From positions 7,998,001-8,062,000 of the forward strand of contig CM074179.1 in NCBI GenBank assembly GCA_037179385.1: a DNA stretch of 64,000 bases, read 5' to 3'. The notes under the pieces were generated by a model. The model was given only the letters and a program-made list of their open reading frames with translations. It was not told where the DNA came from and did no database searches. Within the stretch, counting starts at the first letter, position 1, and each line of letters begins with the position of its first letter. This stretch comes from Holothuria scabra. Taxonomy: Eukaryota > Echinodermata > Holothuroidea > Aspidochirotida > Holothuriidae. Below are positions 25,101 to 37,900 of this stretch, piece after piece. The position numbers were made by a program, and so were the translations under genes.

Positions 25101-25890
25101 AGCATAAGCCTAACTTAAAATCAAACTTTTCTTTTAAACCATGGCAAGAAATTACCAATTTGTGGTCAACAATTGACTGGTTAGCTTCGTTGAATAGCTG
25201 CTCGTAGTGTTTTGACGGTGTCATGAAAGTGAACCGCGGATTCAGTACCCAGGGGTAAACCAGGGAGTTGTTAGAAAAGTAGGATTAACCATCTACAGTC
25301 TCTTTGAGGCAATTTTAGTTCCCGACAGAAATCTTGTTTCTATGTCGCAACTTCTTATTTCCATGGTTTGATCTTCAACTTAGTGACATATTATTATGAA
25401 AATTCAAATGAAGAGAAACATTCCTCACATTCCATTCGTAAACTTATTGTTGTCAGCCACCATGAAACGTTAATATATCTTTGTCATTAGACGCTATGCG
25501 ACTCATTTCGTAGGGAGTAAGAAACAAACTGCAAGTTAGGGAAATGTTTAGACTTTGTATGGTGCTTCCATCCAATGGCCCACGGGCCCAATTGAAGAAT
25601 ATTGTATAAACGGTTTTTTTTTTTTCAGAAATTCTTCTGGGAAACCTTGTTGTAAGCAAACCTAAACTCAAAGCATATAAGCATACCTAAACTCAAGGCA
25701 GTAGCCTTCTCTAACAAGTATGTGGCTGCTAACTGACGATAGCTATAGAGATTCATCTAATATCGCGATTGTAGTGCACTTACCGTTGCAGCTCAAACGA
25801 ATTTCAAGCAAAAACTCTTTCTGTAGGTACCAATATCCCCTTACGAATTCATTCTTAATTCTTCATTTATTTGTTACTTTTCTTACATAG
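22190..25890. other. Upstream region of the LRR gene; first exon not located
   Basis: No exon can be supported with confidence. The best candidate for the missing signal-peptide exon is an ATG at 24891 that stays open to a potential donor after 24993 (AAAAG then GTGGTT). Its phase would join the exon at 25891, but the donor is weak and the hydrophobic core (HVILVLSF, then KHLLAV) is broken by Lys and His. A segment at 23520-23820 looks distantly related to the intronic 30240-30640 region. A single ACACTCTAAAACA end lies at about 24090. Confidence 0.35.
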
Positions 25891-25999
25891 ATGCCTGTGG
25901 TACGCTTGGTGTGTGTAGTTGTGTGTCGACGGTCGTTGACTGCACGGGACTCAAATTAACGGACTTTCCAGAAAATATTCCACATGATACAACGCAACT
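25891..25999 (+). CDS. Exon: LRRNT cap
   Basis: The acceptor is TTTTCTTACATAG and the donor is GTAAGC. The exon starts with the last two bases of a split codon and ends in phase 2. It encodes ACGTLGVCSC, VDCTGLKLTDFP and ENIPHDTTQL. The four cysteines and the DFP..IP..TTQL ending are the classic LRR N-terminal cap that precedes the first repeat. It follows an unseen upstream exon that must end in phase 1. Confidence 0.88.
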
Positions 26000-28900
26000 G
26001 TAAGCAACTAGGTTGCATGAATGGCTCTAAGATTTGCCTAGTGATTCCTTTATTAATTTTACTGAACAGACTGACCTACTGTGCTAATATCAGTGTGTTC
26101 GCCTGCGTCAATAAGGTTGCTATTTGCAAGCTTATTAACATTTCTCTTCAAAATTTGACCCAGTCATAACAAATAATAAGGGATAACAGTAAAGGAAGAA
26201 GTGGTGAAATTTCAGGTCAAACCTCTATTGGGGTGGGTTAGTGGACAAGAATAAAGAAAATAATTCCACGTTCTCAAATGGTTACATCGAAATCTTCCAA
26301 AGATTTACAGAAGTCTTAAGTACAAAATAGGTCATACAAGCCTTTCGTATAAAGGTCTAAGTTCATTTTGGGACAAAAGAAGGTCCAACAAAAAGCGTCA
26401 ATAAGGTTGCTATTTGCAAGCTCATTGACATTTCCTTTCAAATTTTGGTAGAGTTGTAACAAAAAATAAGGGATTGATAAAAAACAGTTAACAAACAGGT
26501 GGTGAAATGTTAGTTCAAACATCAGTTGGGGTGGGTTAGTGGACAAGCATAAAGACAAATAACTCCACGTTTTCAAGTGGTTACATCGAAATCCTCAAAA
26601 GTTTTACAGAAGTCGTAAGTACAAAATAAGTCATGCAAGCCTTGTGTACAAAGGTCTAAGTTCATTTGGGGAAAAAAGCAGATCAAACAAAAGGAAGCTT
26701 GACGTTAAATTACACATACCTGTAATTTCGAGTGGGTACCTTGATTATTTGTTTTTTAGTTTGATAAATGTATTTATCTAGGAATGATTCGTGGCAATTT
26801 CGCATCTTCAAGTGCAGTGCGTTCCAAGGTCAAACAAGGTCAATGACACCTTTCCTTGGTAAGGATTAAGATCAAATTTTAGTATGGCTGCACTTGGCTT
26901 GCATATGGCTTGCAACATTTATATCATGACACTACGGGTGCAACTATTCAATATATTCATTTGCAGTCCATGTATATAAATATATATATATTTATGAATA
27001 AATAAATAAATAATATATATATATATATATATATATTTATAAATATTATATAATTTTTCTTCAGAAACCTGAGTTATAACCACATCCAAAATCTTCAAGA
27101 AAAGGACTTTGCACACCTTTTAAGCTTATCGCATTTGTAAGTTTAAATTTCATTCATTTCATGTCACATGTAAAATGTTTCCATTTAGGATAGTAGATAA
27201 CTTTCATACGATGCAAAAGAAGAAGTTAGGGTTTTAAGGAAAATTGTCTTAAAACATGTTAAAAGTTTTTATATGGAACACGAATGTTTATTCTCAATTG
27301 CAGAAAAGGCAACAGTTATTTAGGTAGAGGTCAAAAATCAACATTTTTTTAGAAATAAACAATAAACTTCCAGCATTTAGAAGGACGTACGCCATATCAC
27401 ATGGACAAAAAAGTCACCTTCGATTGTACAGTTGGTATAAAACTTCTCTACTGCTGTTGTGGTGAATACTTCTGTACCTGTTTTATGTAAATATGAACAG
27501 TGTGTTGAACCCATTTTATGTAAGATTTCCATTCCATTGAAGTATGTAGTCATAATGTTTTGTACTTGGCTGCATATGCAAATTGTTGAACTATTGGGCA
27601 ACCATTATTCCTAAAAATCATCAACTTACCATGAGGAAGATATTAAGAGAAAAAAATCGTCCAAAATCTTAAAAGAAGATCCCTTATATCACTCTATAGA
27701 CAAAATTGAAGAGCAGTAAGCAGGTAAAACTTCCATGCAAACTTGGCCAGTTTAAAATCGCTTTACATTACGTTACAAAATGCATGGGTAATTTTTGTGA
27801 ATTTCGCATTTCACGCAAACTCACTGGATGTAAAATTGAAAACGTTTCCGTGAAATTGGTGGTTCATATTTAAATGAAGACTTCAATACGTGATAGAGTT
27901 CCCTTTTTAGGCTGCTAACAGAATGACGAAGTTGTTTATCTGAACTGTCCATTCACCTATTGGGAAATGTAAGAATGGTACCATAGTCTTCGTAACAGAT
28001 CTGAATTCGGTGGGAATATTTTGAAAATAAATATAGAAGAGAGTTGAATGCTGATGGTTGGACTGATGAATCTGTACGCATGCGTGAACAACGTACATGT
28101 ACATTTTATAGTGTGGCCTGCCTGGAAGTGCAAAATTAAGCAATGTGTTTATTGTACATGTAAAGGATTTCCATACTGCCGAAACTGTGGGACCCTCACA
28201 CTGTCCAACACAATAATGACTCTGAAAGTGTGTTGTATGCATTCTTTTCAGCGCATATTTAAAGAATGGGTTGTCTGTTTGTTAAATGAATTAAACGAAC
28301 AAACCGCGAGTGAGGGATTACACAACTGTAAAATGTAGCCAGTGAATCATCCCAATACTAATATGTATTTCCTCCTCTTTTTTTAAGGAGGCAAAGTTTA
28401 ACTAGGAATGAAAGACTCAACTCCATTGGGAGAGTTGTGACGAAGTATTGTGACATTGTTTTACAAAAGTTGAGTTAAAAAACCCTATTAATGCGGAATA
28501 GGTGTGTCACTTTCTACAACAAAAGTTGGGTTAAATCTTTAGGCAATTGTGCGCATCAATATCAAAATGTTCACGCTCCTAACGAACATTATCCGAAAGG
28601 GACGACACCAGCTGATATTGGACATTGCCAACCTTAATCAGTGCCTGCATCTTTAACCTAGTATATCTGAGACAAAATTTGTTACCCAGAGCTATGCAGA
28701 GATTGTTTCTGGAGTCCACCAATTAAGGCCCTAAGGTGGGTCCTTGAAACCAACAGTAAAACCCGCAATTCCCGTTTTAGATAACATATTTTCCCCAAAC
28801 ATTTTTCGTTGACTCTCGCCCTCTACCCTTTTAAAACCTCATTTCGGCACTGGTGGTCGACCTTTCCCTGGAGTAAAAGGATCTCTCAAAATAATAAGTA

Positions 28901-31900
28901 GTGATCCGTTAAATTTTTTCATCGTTGCAGAGACTTATCTTCAAATTGTCTCGGACGTCTTCCACAGCAGGGATTTGGCAACGTTTCCAATTTGACCGTT
29001 CTGTAAGTTTTGTTGAAATTTCATTTTAAAATACCTTGAGTTAGGAGGATTTCAGTTGAAAGCTGTTAATTGTAGGCTATCGATTTAACAACTATAGAGA
29101 GTGCGTTGTCACGTAATTAAATTCCTTTTTAATTTCTTATTTAGCCAACTTTCCCAGAACTATATACAGGCAATAGAAAAGCAAAATTTCGGAATACTTT
29201 CAGAAATCAGAGCTTTGTAAGTTTCTCCTTATGATTTTTCTACATTTTAGCCCTTCACCGTTGTGCTCCAATCGGGGCATATTTGCGCGCCTCATAAGTG
29301 GGCGGAAAAGCCGACGTAGCACGCCCCGCATCAGCTTCCGTGGGCTATTGACCCCGTGACCTTAAACTTTTGTTTCTTTCGTTGTTGCGGCCGAATGTTC
29401 GGGTAGCTACTCACAGTTTCGAGCTCCGCGTGAAACAGTTAAGATGGGTGACAGCCACGCTCTCCGTATGGGTCCAAAAGGAGCCAAACAACGGTAAAGG
29501 GTAAAAGTAAGCCTGTGGTGTGTGTTTACTGCAAAGCTGATGCCGCTGTCTCTGCTTGTGTGCACAGCCCCATCGTGCAGATACTTTAGATTAACCCTTC
29601 ACCGTTGTGCTCCAATCGGGACATATTTGCGCGCCTCATGAGTAGGCGGAAAAGCCGACGCAGAGCGCCCTGCATCAGCTTCCGTAGGCTATTGACCCCG
29701 TGATATTAAACTATTGTCTCCCTCGTTGTTGCGGCCGAATTTTCGAGTAGCTACTCACAGTTTCGAGCTCCCCATGAAACAGTTGAGATGGGTGACAGCC
29801 ACGCCCTCCGTATTGGTCCAAAGGACCCAAAACAACTTTAAAGGGTTAAACTTGTGTCTCATCTTGCATACTCAAATATAATTGCTGTAAATGAGAAACC
29901 AAAGTATAAACATCGTAACACTTCTAGTGGATTATAATAGGAACGAAATAAAAAAATAAATAAAATTTATTGCCAAATTATATCTCTTGAGAATGATCAA
30001 ATACATTTCTTTTGCAATGTCTTATCTTCTAAGTGACTTATCATACAACAACCTCACATCATTGCCGGCAAACCTTTTTCGGGACTTACTGATTACGTAT
30101 ATACTGTAAGTATTGCAATTCAGTTTAAGTTCTGCTCTTTTTCGCCTTCATATTGATAGTACTGAACACGTAGCTTCTTTTTATCGTAGAAGCCAGGAGG
30201 ATATGTTTATGCTGTGACCTTCCATCTTAAGAATGCAATAAAGACACCACATTACATCAAAGGTATTGTAGGATGAAACTAGTACTTGGGTTTGTAACTT
30301 GATCTGTTCCTTCAAGTGTTACATGCTTTTGTCCACAATTGATACAAAATTGAGTAGCCTATTAGCTAACCCAAATGTTACGTTACAGGTTGTGTATTTT
30401 ATTTTTATCTGGTACTGACAAGTTGAAAGCAATTGATCCAAATTTAAGTAGCCTGAAAGCTAACTCGAATATTACGTAACTGGTTGTGTCTTGGGTTTAT
30501 CTGGTACTGACGTAAAACCCAACTTCATAAAGTGTATGTAGACTGTTGTTTCTTAGGCGATAAAATGTCTACAGACAAAAAAGGAGAATGTTTCAGATAG
30601 TAAGAAGGACATCAGTGCTATTGTTTTCATGCATTACATTCTAAAGGCTCGCTGGGTTGGGATTAGCCCTTTTCAGGCCTTTTTGACCTTTTGTTTATAT
30701 CCTTCTGTACGTAGAGGCATGGCTCTCCCCACCGTATATCCCATGCTGCTTTTATTTCGGAACTGACATGTTGTGAATGGTTATGTTTTGTTTTATTCCG
30801 TTGTTCTGATCTTGCAATATGAGAATCATACTTTCGACAATTTCTTTGAACAGCAATGAGGGGAGTGACGTTGCAAGAATGTTAGAATTTGTGTGCATGT
30901 TGGCCAGGGGGAAATTCCCATCCCTCGTAGCCCTGCCAATGAATGGGACAGGGTTCAAAGGGTAGCCCCAGTAATTAAGGCAAGAATATAAGGAAAGTAT
31001 GACATGATTATTTGTACACAAAAATATCTTTAAAAAATGAGATAAGCAATTTCATAAACACGATGTACTATCGAATCTTGGCAATGTGAACCATGTAAAT
31101 TTTAAAAAAAAAAGATGACATTTATTGTAAAATAGTTTATTTTTTCAATGCTGAATTAATGAGATATTCATTGACAATATATGAAAAACAGTGAAACTGA
31201 AAATTTGTAAACGCAATGGCCAAAGGTACATGCTTGGTATAATATATCTTGACCACCTTCTTTTTTTTTTTTACTCAGTGACTTCTCAAACAATCGTTTG
31301 ACTTCGTTGCCTAACAAATTATTCGACGCAAACAACAGAACACATCTTCTACAAATATTATTCCTGCATAGAAATCAGCTCGAATATTTACAATCACATA
31401 TTTTTCATGGCCTTCCTCATTTGAGATCATTGTAAGTATCGTAAAAGATCAGATTGTGAGGCAACTGAACAACCGTTCTTTGTTTACATATTCAAGGGGA
31501 GTGTCATAAAAAGGGATAGCAAGTTTCATAACATATCAAATTGCGTTTAAAAAAGGTTGCGTCCAGTTGACAAAATGTAAACCCATTGCCGTACGGGACT
31601 AAGTTTCTATCTGGATGGTGACGACCTTTTGACTCCAGATTCCCAACCACCCGCTCCAGTCCGGTAATGGCAAGCGCACACGAGTTCCACATAACAATAG
31701 GCTTTTATCGACATTCAGAATTCTCACTGAAAAATGTTTAACGTTCCCTTATCAACGATAGCCACAAACAAACATTACAAATGAATGCACCCGCATACTG
31801 TGGTTTGCAACTGAAAGTTACGTTTTTTCCCTCTCTCACACTCTACGTTCTAAAAGATTAAGTCGTAGTGATGAAAATGCAATGTAACATATATACAATT

Positions 31901-34900
31901 GTTGGTCTAAGAATGTGTTACGCATTTTAAAAATGGCTTAAATCGCTATCTATTTACAGGACCAAAAGAGTAAGAAAAAACATAAAGGTTACAGAAAAGT
32001 TGTGATATCATGTTTCCTGAACTTTTCTGTCATCCTCATTTGTCTGTTCAAGGTAGTGTGACATGAAAATGTAAAAATTGGGTATTGGATGTAAAAAGCA
32101 TTGAAAACCATGAAAGTATTCACAATTTCCATCAAAATCCATCAAAAATTGACCATTTTACACGACAGTTTCTGATTTTCACTTAATCATTTAAAAATAT
32201 GAGCTCAGTATGCAAATCTTGTGAGGTCATGGGAGGGACATACCATATATGGCTAATGTTATCCTTTGTTTTAACAATCTTCATTTCAAGGACAGTTTTA
32301 ACATTTGTTTCCCCTTAGGGTTTTATTTTGGAAGTTTAATTTGTGTCCTTGCAAATCATCAGTATCAATTGCCAAACCACAAACTATCTGATGAGTAATT
32401 AAAAGACAATTTATATAGGGTTAAAAAAGAAATATCAACACTATGCAACACCCCACATCATTATTTTTGCATAAGCAACAAGTTTCTTTAGAAACGTTCG
32501 AACTGTGAAGAGGAAATCTGGAGATACGTTAAAAATATCGAAATAATTCTAACGGAGTTTTCCTTAGAACAGTTCATTCCATAAATGCCAAGTAAAGTCA
32601 GGTCAATTTTCTGATGTGTCACACTACCTCTAATTTTGTTCCTCTATAGATCTAACGTAATTTTTAAACTGTGTGCTGCCTATGACGTCAAAGAATCTAA
32701 AAGAGGAAACCTTACCAATGGGCTTTGCATCCGACGCGTGTTCTCGAAAACACCATGACGCGTTCTTGCCGATAGGCACTGAGCAGGGAGGTGTTATTAA
32801 TCAAGCATATCTATCAGTTAAGTCCTTGGTTCTCAACCTTCATCATCAGCGAACCCCTAAATAAAGACTATTCCATATTTTTCAGGGACCCTGTGGGGGT
32901 AAAGAAACTCTCTAAATGGGTGCATTATGGGAAAAGGATCATCCTACTCAAATTATAAGAAACGTAAATATTAATTTAATTGAAAATATAAATTGTTGTA
33001 AAATTATATAAACACTCTATGCCTATTGGTGAATGTTACATCTCCTCAGTCAAGGTATGCGCCATTAATACAGGCATAAAAATTTGGTATCATTTTCTCA
33101 AATCATTAAATCTCAAATTTTTCGAGATTTAATTCGAGCGGGCCGAAGTACTTGGCCTTTTAGACAAAAACTTGAAAATATGGAACCTGTTGTGCGGAAA
33201 AATTGGATGGATTTCTTGTAATGAAATTTGAAAAGTTGGGAGATTTCTGAAGAATCTGCTTTTACTATTGAAAATTGAGATTTCACTGCAACCAAACACA
33301 CGATTGTTGTTACATAATGTTATCAAAGGCCTACCAATTGAAGCTCTCCGACTACATTTTAAAAGTCAGGAGCTCATTTTTGCAGAAAATTTGCAATTAA
33401 TAAAAATACCACTCTAGGTGTCGGTATTATTTGACGATCTGGTGTCACATATGACAGATTTCCGATTTTATTATTTCCAGTGCTTGGAATAGTTTACCGA
33501 AATGAAGTTGCATTAGGAATTGTAATTTTTGGCGTACAAAGCTGGCGGATTATTTTGCTAAAACAAATGATTACAAATATATGTATAAGAGCATTATTGA
33601 CCCAATCCGTTTACAGCGAAGAATCTCAAAATCGAATGTAATTGGTCCGCAGTACCACAACTTGATTATTTCTGCTCTAATGTAACAAATTGCTACATTG
33701 AATCAGATCGAAATTTGCCTGCTGCTAATGATGACTAGGAAAATTAAAGAGGTTCATTGAGTTGATATCGGTAACTTAATAAGAGTCTCAAAGGGTCACT
33801 ATCACATAACAATGCTTATTGTTAGCATAACAAGTCAAGTTTCACGTCCAAAAGTCAACAGAAAAAGTTAAAATTTCGAATTTTCTAGTGTCCTGACTTG
33901 TAACGGTGTTGTACATAATTTGAAAAAATGTCTGGTCACGAATTTTTGAAAACCGGCTTCAACCGTTAAGTACTCACTCATAAAACAGTTATTTGTATAT
34001 TGGGTATGGGGATTGTCTAAGATTGACCATTTGTCATTGGTATGTAAAGAAAACTTAACAGGTTTGGAAAAAATTGTTGAACTTCATGAACCAACTCAAT
34101 GAGCCGCTTTAAGTCCAGCCAAGGAACGCTTATCCAGTATGTTGCTGTATGATTTGTAATTTTTATGCTCCTAGGATATTTTGTTTTAAATTTTTCAAAG
34201 CACTTTAGTTTTTGCGCACCCTAATTTTTCTACGGACCCCAAGGACCCCTTTGCCACTCTCGGACCCCCCCCCCCCCCAACAAGCTTCCGCGGACCCCAT
34301 CTTGAGGATTACTGAGTTAAATGATAGTATTTAATTAGCCCACAGTCTTCTTGGCAATGAGTAAGCATCTTATGCTGCATCGGTTTGCCAAAGAACAGCC
34401 CTTTGTCTTGGTGAGAACAACATCTGATAAGAGACGAGCTGGTGTGACCAAGCGGACTTAATCAAAGCGCCATTATCTAGAACTGCAGTGTTTGACTCAG
34501 TATTGTTTACATAAAAAAAACATCGCTCGGCGGTCTTTACTTGTGAATTTCGTATCGGGAACTACACGTCATGAATTATGCGTCATGTGTTTTGTTCACT
34601 GGAAAGCGAATCATATAAGTCCAAACCGTCCGGAAATGTAGATTTTCATTTCACCTTTGATTCATTCCTATGATGTATTGCGATCGATTACTTCCCAACT
34701 GTATCATGCTATAAAAATTCTAGCGAATTAAAGACACGTACTTTAGCAAGAAGAGGTTGTCTCTGATAAAGTTTTACAAAATAAGTAATTTGGAAATTTG
34801 TCTACAACAGAAACAATTTTTTTAAATTTTGTTTTTCATTGTGATTGCAGATGTTTGTTTCACAATCAAATTCACGTTTTGGCTCGAGACACGTTTTCCG

Positions 34901-37900
34901 GCATTGGTGTTCAGAAAATGTGAGTTTCCGAAGTACACAAAAACCAAACGAATACGTTAAATATCTATTCTTGTTTTTAATATGCTCACTTTGTGCATTA
35001 ATCAATTTCTGCATGACGTCATATTGTGAACCGATAGGACATTGTTGCCCGGAGATTACGAGAGACGTAATAACGTATGAAATACAGCATGTTGAGATAA
35101 TGCACCAACGTCACGGCTTTGTGTGTCGTAATTTTTTGCCATCCAGGCATCCATTGTATATCAATTGTCACTAAGGTGTTGCCATGGACTCGCATCGGTA
35201 ACACATCTTCTGCGCTTGACCAGTAGCATCCTCTGTGCCAACTTGTAACGCGCTGACGTCACGTGCATGACCTTCATAATTTCTGTTAGGGTATCGTTTC
35301 TCTGAATTGATGTTTCATTTACATTACTTTCTCAGCTATCTCTTTGGAAACAAATTATCAAGTTTAAGCAACGCGTCCTTTCAAAATGACAACATTGAAG
35401 AAATGTGAGTATTTGTTGCCGTTTACCCCGGTCTTTCCTTTGCACAGTTTCTTTCTGAATTCTTGCTACTTAAAAGAGTTGAGAAACCGCAAAAGTAGGA
35501 TGAACTTTCATCCCCGTTACATTGACCTTCCGTCAGGCTACGACACATCTGGATTTGCTTTTGGGTTTATCGATTCGATCGGATGCTGATACTTGTAAAA
35601 ATTACTCCTGCGGTTTGTCTGGTGAAACGGTATCCCTACATTCCCCTTCTACTTTCGTTAACAGTACTAACGAAGTAGCGTTAGTTTAGCCTAAGATAGC
35701 GGTAGAGACTTGCATAAATCTACCACTGGAAACAAACTCATTGATCGACATAGTAGTTCCAATACCTGCAAAATCGACAACGCGGTTCATGAACCCTTTG
35801 TCTGCAAATGATCTGTCTTGCCAGTAGTATTACACTGAAATGTGAAATGCTGATATGGGGCCTATGCGTTTATAGCAGGTTGTTGTGTACTTCTTCTGGT
35901 GGGTTGATGCATTGATTAGAATCGATAGAAGTGGAAACGATTCCAAACTGGTGGTGTCAGATGAAAAGGGAACGAATAAGAAATAAGGAAAGAACAAATT
36001 GTAAAAAAATTTTGCAAGTGTAAAATCAAATATCCCAAAACATAATGTAAGAATTTTATATTTGCAAAATTACCTAGCAAAATTGTTTCAAATGAAAACG
36101 TTTACTCATTAAGGCTAGTATTTTTAAAATTAACCATGCACAGAGGTTAATAACCTCGTTTTTTGACGTACATATTTTGGAAGAACGTCATTACTTGCTC
36201 CTTAAAGTCCAGGATTACAGTCACATATTTTGGGTATTTTATTATAATAGTTGTATCGTTAGACAACTGTGTCCAGTTGACTTACCTAATGGCGGAATAT
36301 GAAGATGATGTATAGTGCAAAAAACTAACTTGACTTCCTTTCTATTCCTCTCTTGCCATTACATGTTGTTCTGTCGTTTATAATTCGTCTTGGATAATTT
36401 GTGCAAGTACAGCGGCGGCGCTACGGGGTGAGGGAAAACTTCCCCTTTGGATCCCCCCCCCCCCCCATCCTTTGCTCTATAAGTACCATCAGTAAGGAGT
36501 TTAGACAACTGAAGAAAGTAATACACCTCTCCGGAGGTTAAACGTTTCTCCATAGATATGCTAGAGCCTCAAATCAAAAGTTATGGGGCTTCCCCTGAAC
36601 CCCCATCCGGACATATAGCCAAAAGGACCCCACCGGCAGGAGCGAGCGCATCCCGTTCGCTTTTAATCTGCGCGCGAAAAAATTGCGAGATGGGTAAAAT
36701 TAGTGCCCACAGATATTTATGACAATGATACACACACGAAGATTAATAAATAAGTCCCAGCAAATCAGTAACGTTCTTCCAACAATCTTTAAAATTTAAA
36801 GTTACGTTTCGGAATAATAAGTGGGAGGACAGCAACGTAAACAATGGGGATAGGTAAAGGGCTACGTTAAACTGTATAACTCATATCTAACCTATTTCAT
36901 CTAACTAAATGACTTCATCTAGATAGGTACTAATCCTACCTTAATTGACTAGGCCTAGGATAATAAGTTTCTAATTTTCTTCAAAATACATGAGGTTAGT
37001 GTTAACCCGTGCTTCGTGTTAAAGACCCAGTTCTCTCTCTCACCCCAAACAGTACCAATTCTCCTAACCTTCTTACTTAAGCCCCTCCCACAATTGTCCG
37101 AAATTCATCCTCATCCAGATACAATCTCATGTGATTGCTCCAAGGTGAGTATAGAAAAACTAATCAAAACACTCTCAGTACCGTTCAGGTTGTGAAATAT
37201 AAGCTTTGGTACTCTGCATTGTTTGAATTAGCTGTCAATCAAAGAGCTGAGCCAATTGAGAATTTCGGTACCCACGTACCAAAATTGCAGTTTGGGGTGA
37301 GAGGTTCGGCCCTTTAAGGCTATTGCTAAGTTAGCCCTGGTGCACCGATTGTATATATCTGTCGCAAATGTTGTATAAGTTAGTGCTTTTTTATTTTGTT
37401 GCAAAATCAACAATCATTTTTCTCGTTACAGTCACGTGTACGGCAACAATTTAACTCACTTAAACTTTACCTCCCTAATTGGTGTGACCAACATTACCAA
37501 AGTGTACGTATGGCAATTTCTTTTACCAACAAGCTGAGATGAACATAAAGGCTACCTTAAGGCAGTAAGGGAAGTAACGCTTTCATGCATAAAGTGAAGT
37601 AAATTGGTTAATAGTAATACTAATTGAAAGTAGAAAAAGCTCAGCAATTTTCAAAACAGAACATTCGGGTTTGAAGAAAAATTAGTTAAAGGCATTAGCT
37701 GATTGACAGTTTTATCCTCTTCTCGATTTAACTTTTGCTTTGCATTTACAGTTACATCGATTGCCAGAAAATTAATGAGTTACAACAGCTAGAAGTTGAA
37801 ATGTAAGAACACTTTCTTTTTCTTGTTTATACATCTTCCCTTATGCAAATTGGTTGATACACACACAATGTGTTCAACAAAAGGTTTGTTTACGTTGAAA

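Noticed and set aside
25984..26169. ORF with an excellent signal-peptide-like start (ATG 26017, KICLVIPLLILL) just after the LRRNT exon
   Set aside because: It lies inside the intron, and no donor in its frame gives the phase 2 needed to join LRR exon 27065. It also runs into the 292-nt intronic duplication. Probably chance.
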